64,000 bases of DNA from contig OX030966.1 in NCBI GenBank assembly GCA_943735955.1, positions 3,685,976 through 3,749,975 on the forward strand. The letters run 5' to 3'. This DNA is from Piscicola geometra. Its lineage: Eukaryota > Annelida > Clitellata > Hirudinida > Piscicolidae. Positions 54,946 through 64,000 of this stretch are shown in pieces (position 1 is the first letter of the stretch; every line of letters starts with the position of its first letter). A program made the translations under genes and the position numbers. The notes below the pieces were generated by a model that was not told the DNA's origin, did not search any database, and saw only the letters and a list, made by a program, of their open reading frames with translations.

Positions 54946-57900
54946 TCAGGAACTCGACACAGCAGCAGCAGCAGCATTATTCATCTCAAGATCCGTAGCC
55001 TCTTCGACCTCTGCAGCCAGTTGGTAGTGCTTCTTCCTCAACTCTCCCAGCTTCCTCCTCTCCTTCACCAGCAGACTCTCCAACTCCAGCACTCTTACCT
55101 GTGGTGATGATGATGATGATGATGGGGATGATGGGGATGATGATGATGATGGGGATGAAGAGGAGGAGAAGGAGGATGGTGATGATGATGGTGATGATAT
55201 CTTAAAAATTCCCACTGAAAATAAAAATAATAAAATATTAAAGATAAGATAAATAAAAAAATAAAGACAAAACAAATAAAATAAATAAAAACAAAAAATA
55301 AAATAAAATAAAAAAGAAAACTACTATGGCAACCTGAGAGTCCATCTCGTTTCGTTTGGCGTGGTGAAGGGAGAGTTGTGAAAAGTCGAAAACCTCTGCG
55401 AAAGTGCAAGATGTGTGTGGTGAATGAAGAAAAAGTTATGCTTCTTTGAATTTCATTTAATTATTTTAAATAGACTTATTATTTTAAATAGACTTATTAT
55501 TTTAAATAGACTTATTATTTTAAATAGACTTATTATTTTAAATAGACTTATTATTTTAAATAGACTTATTATTTTAAATAGACTTATTATTTTAAATAGA
55601 CTTATTATTTTAAATAGACTTATTATTTTAAATAGACTTATTATTTTAAATAGACTTATTATTTTAAATAGACTTATTATTTTAAATAGACTTATTATTT
55701 TAAATAGACTTATTATTTTAAATAGACTTATTATTTTAAACAGACTTATTATTTAAAATAGACTTATTATTTTAAATAGACTTATTATTTTAAATAGACT
55801 TATTATTTTAAATAGACTTATTATTTTAAATAGACTTATTATTTTAAATATACTTATTATTTTAAATATACTTATTATTTTAAATATACTTATTATTTTA
55901 AATATACTTATTATTTTAAATAGACTTATTATTTTAAATAGACTTATTATTTTAAATAGACTTATTATTTTAAATAGACTTATTATTTTAAATAGACTTA
56001 TTATTTTAAATAGACTTATTATTTTAAATAGACTTATTATTTTAAATAGACTTATTATTTTAAATAGACTTATTATTTTAAATAGACTTATTATTTTAAA
56101 TAGACTTATTATTTTAAATAGACTTATTATTTTAAATAGACTTATTATTTTAAATAGACTTATTATTTTAAATAGACTTATTATTTTAAATAGACTTATT
56201 ATTTTAAATAGACTTATTATTTTAAATAGACTTATTATTTTAAATAGACTTATTATTTTAAATAGACTTATTATTTTAAATAGACTTATTATTTTAAATA
56301 GACTTATTATTTTAAATAGACTTATTATTTTAAATAGACTTATTATTTTAAATAGACTTATTATTTTAAATAGACTTATTATTTTAAATAGACTTATTAT
56401 TTTAAATAATATTGTAATATTGTAATAAATTGTAACAATTACGCATCCAGCCCCTCCTACCAACCTTTTCCCTCTTTCACACCCATACCAATCCAAATTT
56501 TACCAGCCCCCACACCCATACAAACCCACTTTTATAACCCACCCCTCCCTTCCACCCACTCCCACAAACGCACCAAGCTCATCGATTCTCTCAGCGCCAT
56601 GCTTGGCAGCACCTACCACAAGTCCTGTCGCTTCGGCCACCGCTTTCGAAGCGCTAGAGAGGCCCTGCAAGTTGCTACTGTGGCGGTCTGCCTTCACCCT
56701 CGAAGCGACCACTAGTTGAGCCGTGCTGATTGTGGTAGTGGTGATGATGATGATGGTTTGTGGTGAATGTGGAGATAATGATAGCGATAATCAACAACGA
56801 AAAGTGAAATTATGTTAGAAGAAAAATTGCGAAAAAGAGGTAGATATGATGAAAACAGCAGGAAATCAAGCATTTCGTAATTTCCCGCTCAAATATAGTT
56901 GTAGATTTTCCCGCCATTTTCATCCTTATCATCATCATCATCATCAACACCTGGCGGCAATTTCCTGCGCACAAACCATCAGCTCTTCAAACTTGCCCTT
57001 CCTACTCACCACCTTGTCTGCAGCGTTCCTGTGGTGGTGGTGGTGATGATGATGATGGTTGTGGCGATTATGCTAGTGGTGATAACGATAATGATGATGA
57101 TGATGATGATGATGAAGCCAATCGAAGTAACGACTCCTATGAACGATATTACAATCAACACCACTCTAAAACTATCAAAATAATAAAAAAACAATGGAAA
57201 CAAAAAAATTCCCCACTCAAAATGGCCTAAAAAGCACCGAAAAGTCGCTTAAAACTACCTCGAAACCCCCTGAATTCCCCAAAAACCACCACAAACAAAC
57301 CACAAAACCACGCACAGTAGCTCCTTGGCTCCGAGGCCGACGGACTGGGCGGCCGAAATGAGGCCGTCCGTCCATCTGTGGTGCTTCTTGTAGAACTCAC
57401 CCACCGAGTAGGTGCCCTGTGGTAGTGGTAGTCGTTGTGGTGGTGGTTATGGTAATGATAGAAAGAATTATAGTTATTATCAGAAAAATAATAAACCGAA
57501 TTTTTGTTTATATTTTAATTTAAGTTAAATTGGTATTAGACCAAAGTAATAATAGAAGTGTTTAAATACAAAAGTGAATAAAAGTGATGCTGATAATGAT
57601 GATGATGACTCACCCTTCCTTGGCTTACAATCTCCTTCTGAAGCACCTTAGAAGCCTCTATCAGCTTCCTTATGCACTGATGAAGATGATGATGACGATG
57701 ATGATGATGATGACGATGATGATGATGATGACGATGATGATGACGATGATGATGACGATGATGATGACGATGATGTTGATGATGACCACAATGATCCCTA
57801 AATATATAAATAACAATAAAATTAAACACAGTTGCAAGAGTTTCTAAAGCGCCTACAAAACCATCGAAAACAACTCAACGCCATTCTTCCCGCCCCCTGG

Positions 57901-60900
57901 TCTACCTCCTTCCCCACCCAGCCACACACTCACCATCAATCCCACCCTACACCCCTACAACACACTCACCATCCATCCTTCCCCACCCTACAACACACAC
58001 ACCATCCATCCTTCCCCACCCTACAACACACACACCAACCATCCTTCCAAATCCCCCACAAGCACTCACCATTCATCCAAAACACTCTTCCCACACACAC
58101 TCCAACTCCCCCCCCCCCTCCCTCCCTCCCTTTACACCCTCCCTCCCTCTTTCCCCCCCTCCCTCCACCTCCCTTCACACCCTCCCTCCCTCCATCCCTT
58201 CACACCCTCCCTCCACCCTCTCCTTCCCCCTCCCTCCACCCACCATCATGAGGTTATTGCAGGAGTCGATGATCTTCTCGTTCACTTCCAGATGCACGCC
58301 CGAGTGCTGTAGCCTGCTCTCTTGCAGCAGTTTCTATGGGGAAGGGGAAGGGGGGGTGTGGGGAATGGGGGGGAGAGAAAGATGGGGGTGTGGGGGGTTG
58401 TTTGTTGGTTGAGGAGGATGGTGGTTAAGGGTGAATGGTGGTTAGGTCTGGTGGATGGTGGTCCGGGGTGGACGGTGGTTAGGTCTGGTGAAGTTAGGGA
58501 TAGGAGTGAGAGTGGGTAACCAGATGAGAAGAAAGAAAGAATTGGAAGAGGAATGAAGTGTAGGAGACAAGAAACAGACGGCAAGTTGTTCAGCGGCCTG
58601 CTGGACGATGGTGGTGGCAGTACGCATCTCCTCCTCGATCAAGTCCCCAATGGCGTCCACGTCCTCACCGCCCTTGCTCAACAGGTCACCCACCCCCTGC
58701 CCCAGCCTGCCCAACCCGCCCTCCACCACGCTGCATTGCTTCGAGAATTCGTCTTTGGGGATGAATTGGATTAGTTGAATTGGATGGTTGGATTGGATGG
58801 TTGGTTGGTTGTGGATGAATTTTGGGTTCGGTGATGTATCCACTGAATTGATCAATAGATGTGGATTCAAAATGAAAAGATGAACGGATGGATAGATGGA
58901 TGAACGGATGAATGAACGGATGGACAAATAGATGGATGGAATTAATGAATATATGGATGAATGAATAGATGAATGAATATATGTATAGATGAACAGATGA
59001 ATGGATGGATGAATGAATATATGTATAGATGAACGGATGAATGGATGGATGAATGAATATATGTATAGATGAACGGATGAATGGATGGATGAATGGATGG
59101 TTACAGATGATTCATAAATTCCTACCTTGGCTTTGGCAACTCAGCACTTTGATTACATCCTCTCCAAGCTGGTTGCATAAGGAGGAGAGCGCTATATAAA
59201 TAAAAGGTGGGTGATGGGTGGGAGGGTAGATGGAGTGATGGGTGGGAGGGTAGATGGAGTGATGGGTGGGAGGGTAGATGGAGTGATGGGTGGGAGGGTG
59301 GATGGAGTGATGGGTGGGAGGGTAGATGGAGTGATGGGTGGGAGGGTGGATGGAGTGATGGGTGGGAGGGTAGATGGAGTGATGGGTGAGAGAGTGGATG
59401 GAGTGATGGGTGGGAGGGTGGATGGAGTGATGGGTGGTAGGGTGGATGGAGTGATGGGTGGGAGGGTGGATGGAGTGATGGGTGCGAGGGTAGATGGAGT
59501 GATGGGTGGGAGAGTGGATGGAGTGATGGGTGCGAGGGTAGATGGAGTGATGAGTGGGAGAGTGGATGGAGTGATGGGTGCGAGGGTAGATGAAGTGATG
59601 GGTGGGAGAGTGGATGGAGTGATGGGTGCGAGGGTAGATGGAGTGATGGGTGGGAGGGTAGATGGAGTGATGGGTAGGATTGGTGGATGGTGAGTTAATA
59701 ATAATAAAAATAATAATAATAAATAAAATAAAACATTTATAAAAAGAAAGTAAGATGCACAAACCTTCTCCAGGCAGAGGCGGTGATGAGTGAGAGGTGG
59801 CGAATGAGAGAGTGAGGGTGTGAGTGAATGAGTGAGTGAATTCATTCATTGAATGCAGAATGGGGGACAAATCTAGTGGCGGTGGTGGTGGTTATGGTGG
59901 TTGTGGTGGTTGTTTTTGAAAAAATATATAATAATTTTTAAAATTATTAAATGATATATTATTAAAAATCAACCAGTTTGGTGTTCTTGATAATGATTCC
60001 ATAGCGCACAGAACTGTTTGAAGGCTTCTTTGGTGGCGTTGATTCTTTCTAGAGAGCATTCTGTGTGGTGATGGTGGTGGGAGTGGTGGCTTATTATTTA
60101 TATGATTTATTATTATTTTTATTATTATTACAATATTAATTTTTTCTCATGTTTCCTACGTCATCAGACACCGATCCCTCTTACTTTCATTATGCCTTGA
60201 AACCCCCTCACATTCCCCTCCAACCCTACCCTTCCCTATCCATCTCACTCCCCCCTTTCCCTCACTCCTCCCTCCTCCTCTATCATCCTTCCTCTCCTAC
60301 CCACCCCCTCCTCCCTCACCCCCTCCTCCTCTATCATCCTTCCTCTCCTACCCACCCTCTCCTACCCACCCCCTCCTTCACCCACCCCTTCCTCCCTCAC
60401 CCCCTCCTCCACACACCCCCTCCTCCACGCACCCCCTCCTCTACGCATCCCCTCCTCCACCCACCCTCCCTCTCCACCCACCCCTCCTCCACCCACCCCT
60501 CCTTCACCCACCCCCTCCTCCACCCACCAGCTGGACATTTGACGTCAGCGAAAAATTCGTCAGTAGAATGATCCAAAGAATCCTGCACCAGCTTTGAGCA
60601 GTTGCTCTGGAAAGATCCTGATGATGATGATGTTGATGGTTGTTGTGGTGGTAGCGGTGGTGATGATGATGGTTAGATGGTGGTGATGATGATGATGATG
60701 ATGGTTAGATGGTGGTGATGATGGTGGATACATGGAATACATCATCAAACTCACCAAAGATGTTCTTTCTCGACAGTTTCATTTCTTCTTTCATCCTTCC
60801 TTCCTTCTCCTCCATCTCTCTCTCAATCTCTCCCAGCTTCCTCCTGCACTCCACCAACCTCCCCTCTCCCTCCTTCATTCTCTCCTCCAACTCACTCTTC

Positions 60901-63868
60901 TCTTTTCCTCTCTCCTCTCCCATCACTCTCAACCTTCCCTTCAACTCATCCACTTCTTTCTCCTTCACCTTCATTCCTTCCTCACTTTCATCCAACCGTT
61001 TCTCCAACAGCCTGCATCTCTCATCCACCCCTCCTTTCACCTTCTCATCCTCTTCCTTCATCCTCACCATCTCTCCAATCCTCCTCTCCAAACCACTTTT
61101 CTCCTCCTCGAGCAACACCATCCTTCCTTCCAAAGACTCTTTCTCTTTCTTAACTCTCTCCATCTCTTCAATCTCTCTCTTCATCACCCTCACTTCCTCC
61201 TCTTTTTCTCCACCTTTTCTCTCCATCTCCAACAACAAGGCTCTTATCTTCTCCACTTCTTCCTCTAACTCCTTTATTATTTTTATTATTATCATTATTT
61301 TTAATAATATAAAATTATTAATATTATTTTAATCACGAATAATATTATTATTAGTTTTTTTTAAATTATTATTTAAGTCTTTACAGCCTTAAAAACTGTT
61401 TAAAAACAATTCATCGTAACTCTAAATAGATTGTATCCTTATAAAGCCCATCCACACCACCCCACCTACCCACCTTCCAGTAACGCCACTCCACCTATCT
61501 GCCCCCTCCCCCCACCTGCCTTCATCTACCCACTCCCTATATCCACCATCACCCACTCCTTTCATCCACCCATTCCCCCCCCCCCCCTTACCCACCCACC
61601 TTATTCCTCTCCACCAACACCTCCACATCCTTCTCCTTATCCTCCTCTGTGCCCTTCTGAGTCTGCTCCCATTCCACTCTCTGTCTCTCTATCTCTCTCT
61701 GTGTGTGTCATGTTGACGATGATGATGATGATGATGCGGATGATGATGATGATGTGGATGATGATGATGATGTGGATGATGATGATGTGGATGATGATGA
61801 TGTGGATGATGATGATGTGGATGATGATGATGTGGATGATGATGATGTGGATGATGATGATGTGGATGATGATGATGTGGATGATGATGATGATGATGAT
61901 GTGGATGATGATGATGATGATGTGGATGATGATGAAGATGCTGATGACACCTGGTGCAATTCTTGTAGCGCTTCTTTTTCTTTGAGGTGACTTGAGGCTT
62001 GCTTGCTCACTTCGGAGTACTGCAAGCGCCATTGTCACCACCGATAAGCACCACGAACGTCAACAAAGCAGCTGCCACCGCAAACGTCAACAAAACACAA
62101 CAACTACCCCCTCGACCCAAACAAACAAACAAACACCACCATCCACCACAACAATCATAAAACACCAAAACAAACCACAAACAACAAACCCCACACAAAA
62201 ACTACAGCCACAACAACGCCCACAAACCATCACCAACAACAAAACCACAACAAACCCCACAAACCACCACAAACCACAACAACAAAAACAAACCACAAAA
62301 ACAACAAACCACAAAAACAACAAACCACAAGAACAACAAACCACAAGAACAACAAACCAAAAGAACAACAAACCAAAAGAACAACAAACCACAAGAACAA
62401 CAAACCACAAGAACAACAAACCACATGAACAACAAACCAAAAGAACAACAAACCACAAGAACAACAAACCGCCACAAAGCACAAACGAGCGCGCGAACCT
62501 TCTTGAGCATGGCGACGTGTTCTTCTCTCAGTTTGGCGTAGATGTCCCTCATCTTCGAGAACTTCTCTTCGTTCGCCTTCGCCGCTTCTGTCGTGTCGTG
62601 GTGGTGGTGGTGGTGGTTGATTAATGCATTGAAGAAATAAATTATTATAACAATAAAAGAATTATATAATAATAATAATAGTTTTTAAAAAAATAAATAA
62701 TAATAATGGTTGTAATAATAATGATAACAATAGAAAAAGTATTAAAGAACGCCCACTCTCAAGGTCACTCTTTCCGAGACTGGCTTGTGCTTCAAGGTCA
62801 TTCTTCTGCTTCAACACGTTCTTCAGTAACTCGTTCTCCTGTTGTTGTTGTCATTGTTGTCGTTATTGTTGTTGATGTGTTGTTGTTGTTGTTTGTCTAG
62901 TTGGTGGGGGTGGGTGTTGCTGTGTTTCTTTTATTTTTCTCTCAGTGGTTGTTTGGTTGTTGTTAAGTGTTTTTTTGGTGTTGTATGCGATGGTTTTATT
63001 GTTTTTTTGTAGTGTTTATTCAGTGATGTTGTTGTGGGGGTTGATTGAAGGTATTTTGGTAGTAGCTGTGATAGTTGAAAAGGTTCTAATAGCATCCACA
63101 CAATGGCATGGCATGGTAGTGTTGTGGTTGTATATTCGAGAGATGGCAGTTTTTGTGATACATTTTTTAGCGTATGAATTCTTCAATTCATGCATTCAAC
63201 AATGCATTCTGGCATTCACTTGAGTGGTCGACTCTGAAATTCTTCGTTGAATGTCTGCTTCAGCCTCCATCTCGATCACCTGGGTGAATGCATGAATGGA
63301 TGCATTAGAATGGATGGATGGATGGATGAATGATTTATAAATGAATGGATAGATAGATAGATGAATAATTTATGGATGAATAGATAAATAAATGGATCGA
63401 TAAATGCGTGGATGGATGGATAAATAAATGAATAATTTGATGGATGCATATTAAATTAGCTGATTAATTAAGCAATGAATAAATTAATATATGAATAAAA
63501 TAATTGATGAATGAATAGACCACCACCACCCCCTTTACAAACTAACTTTACATCTCATTGACTCCAGCACAGCCCTGTCCTCCCTCCTCACTCTCTCCAA
63601 CTCCTTCTCTCTCCCTCTCAAATCTCCCTCCAATCTCCCCAACATATCATCTCTGTATTTTATATAGACGGTTCATGGACCACGGGAAAAAAGATGTATT
63701 AATATCGTTATAAATACATACAAACAATTTGTATAAATATTCTATAAATAAAAAAATATTAATATAAGAATTTATATTCTTATTACTAAATAACTTGTTT
63801 AAAGATTATTATTATTTTTACTTTTCTCGCAAGAGGCCGCGAAGTCTGGCGGCTTCTTCTTCAGCATC
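54946..63868 (-). CDS. HIP1: Huntingtin-interacting protein 1 family (HIP1/HIP1R), C-terminal 757 aa
   Basis: HIP1 proteins couple clathrin-coated pits to actin. Exons: 63868-63822, 63652-63547, 63279-63220, 62838-62757, 62587-62499, 62019-61951, 61680-61600, 61271-60755, 60617-60528, 60060-59974, 59872-59765, 59191-59126, 58752-58580, 58333-58244, 57676-57614, 57416-57316, 57028-56951, 56725-56574, 55395-55334, 55098-54946. They total 2274 nt, one frame, all GT-AG. Residues 1-350 are the central coiled coil (KMRDIYAKLREEHVAML). About 380-690 is the helical actin-binding THATCH core: DLSPILHSM, EEEMRTATT, VHLEVNEKI, IEASKVLQKEIVSQGR, RWTDGLISAAQSVG, KFEELMVCAQEIAAS, TAQLVVASRVKAD. The C-terminus has KRNEMDSQVRVLELE and KLGELRKKHYQLA. 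The family is about 1040 aa; the N-terminal ANTH domain is outside the window. Whether HIP1 or HIP1R is closer cannot be decided. Confidence 0.95.
55445..56412. repeat. 18-bp minisatellite in a HIP1 intron
   Basis: About 54 copies of AGACTTATTATTTTAAAT with very few variants (one AAACAGAC, one block of four ATATACTT units). It fills most of the intron between exons 56725-56574 and 55395-55334. The 18-bp unit yields long Ile/Leu/Phe frames on both strands that are not genes. Confidence 0.97.
57675..57786. repeat. (GATGATGAC)n tract
   Basis: GAT-rich repeat abutting the acceptor of HIP1 exon 57676-57614. On the minus strand it is (CATCATCGT)n ending in TTCATCAG. Confidence 0.88.
57900..58243. 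repeat. C-rich CCTACAACACACACCATCC and CCCTCC tracts
   Basis: Short tandem CCTTCCCCACCCTACAACAC units followed by CCTCCCTCC runs, within a HIP1 intron. It abuts the donor of exon 58333-58244. Confidence 0.8.
58870..59110. repeat. GGATGAATGAATATATGTATAGATGAACGGATG array
   Basis: Three near-identical 55-bp units at 58960-59110, within looser GGATGAAT tetranucleotide-like sequence. HIP1 intron. Confidence 0.8.
59205..59690. repeat. 24-bp minisatellite in a HIP1 intron
   Basis: About 20 copies of GATGGAGTGATGGGTGGGAG plus GGTA, with alternating GGGAGGGTA, GGGAGAGTG and GCGAGGGTA forms arranged in pairs. Confidence 0.95.
60225..60530. repeat. C-rich CACCCCCTCCTCCAC repeats
   Basis: Irregular 12-16 bp CCACCCCCTCCT units in the HIP1 intron next to the donor of exon 60617-60528. 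Confidence 0.85.
61710..61945. repeat. 15-bp (GATGATGATGTGGAT)n array
   Basis: Roughly 15 units of GTGGATGATGATGAT, with longer GAT runs at both ends, between HIP1 exons 62019-61951 and 61680-61600. Confidence 0.93.
62260..62480. repeat. 16-bp AACAACAAACCACAAG array
   Basis: About 13 units with AAACCAAAAG and AAACCACATG variants, in the HIP1 intron next to exon 62587-62499. Confidence 0.93.
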
Positions 63869-63885
63869 CTGGAACGAATTGTGTG

Positions 63886-64000
63886 CCATTGGAATTAGAA
63901 ATTTAATTTTAAATTATCATTAATTTTAAATTATCCTTAATTTTAAATTATCATTAATTTTAAATTATCATTAATTTTAAATTATCATTAATTTTAAATT
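63886..64000. repeat. 18-bp ATTTTAAATTATCATTAA array running off the window
   Basis: At least six units, the first diverged (CCTTAA). It lies just upstream of the first visible HIP1 exon and continues past the window end. Confidence 0.9.

Noticed and set aside
55424..56496. Ile-Leu-Asn-Arg and Phe-Lys-Ile repeat proteins
   Set aside because: Translations of the 18-bp intronic array in HIP1, with no homology beyond the repeat.
57584..57847. Met/Thr-rich and His-rich small proteins
   Set aside because: Translations of GAT repeats beside a HIP1 exon.
60709..61332. Plus-strand Ser/Phe/Leu-rich frames of about 200 codons
   Set aside because: Antisense shadow of the long HIP1 coiled-coil exon, which has matching splice phases and coiled-coil composition on the minus strand.

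Overview
This is nuclear DNA of an animal, most likely an invertebrate. The lineage cannot be fixed from the sequence; a tunicate or cnidarian would fit, as would others. The evidence is GT-AG introns, an animal gene set (glypican, SLC5 symporter, mitochondrial ornithine carrier, HIP1/HIP1R), AT-rich intergenic DNA and a mixed transposon load (hAT, PIF/Harbinger, pogo, Ty3/gypsy, LINE, SINE, MITE). Tandem repeats dominate the window, and most of its long open frames are repeat artefacts.

Layout. 0.2-6.4 kb: minisatellites, including about 5.6 kb of 16-bp repeats with higher-order periods of 919 and 1040 bp. 6.4-12.3 kb (minus): a glypican with signal peptide, cysteine-rich domain and acidic Ser-Gly tail, with repeats in its introns and two repeats apparently inside its exons. 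12.4-15.2 kb: repeat array plus hAT, gypsy and SINE remains. 15.7-22.1 kb (minus): a complete seven-exon mitochondrial ornithine carrier (SLC25A15-like, 349 aa). 22.7-25.5 kb (minus): eight exons of an SGLT-type SLC5 symporter, with its C-terminal half missing. 27.2-29.2 kb: a LINE tail and an intact-ended Harbinger deletion derivative (18-bp inverted repeats, 3-bp ATC duplication). 29.9-34.0 kb: a foldback-like inverted repeat built from tandem arrays. 34.4-39.8 kb (plus): four tandem copies of a small secreted cysteine-containing protein gene that I do not recognise; two look intact and two are broken. 38-46 kb: a pogo fragment, several small cysteine-containing exons, a frameshifted basic-protein gene and a hAT-type non-autonomous element. 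46.0-51.5 kb: an old ZMYM1/DUF4371-type hAT with a younger hAT and a palindromic MITE nested in it. 51.7-53.2 kb: a second, oppositely oriented copy of the younger hAT. 54.9-63.9 kb (minus): twenty exons encoding the last 757 residues of HIP1/HIP1R. Its ANTH-domain end lies beyond the window.

The host genes are unrelated in function: a heparan-sulphate carrier at the cell surface, mitochondrial ornithine exchange, Na+-coupled solute uptake, and clathrin-actin coupling. What links them is architecture. Many of their introns end in (CAT)n, (CAC)n or (AAC)n tracts where a polypyrimidine tract is expected. The most novel material is the four-gene secreted family, the translated repeats in glypican, the array-based foldback element and the truncated SLC5 locus bounded by mirrored pentanucleotide arrays.
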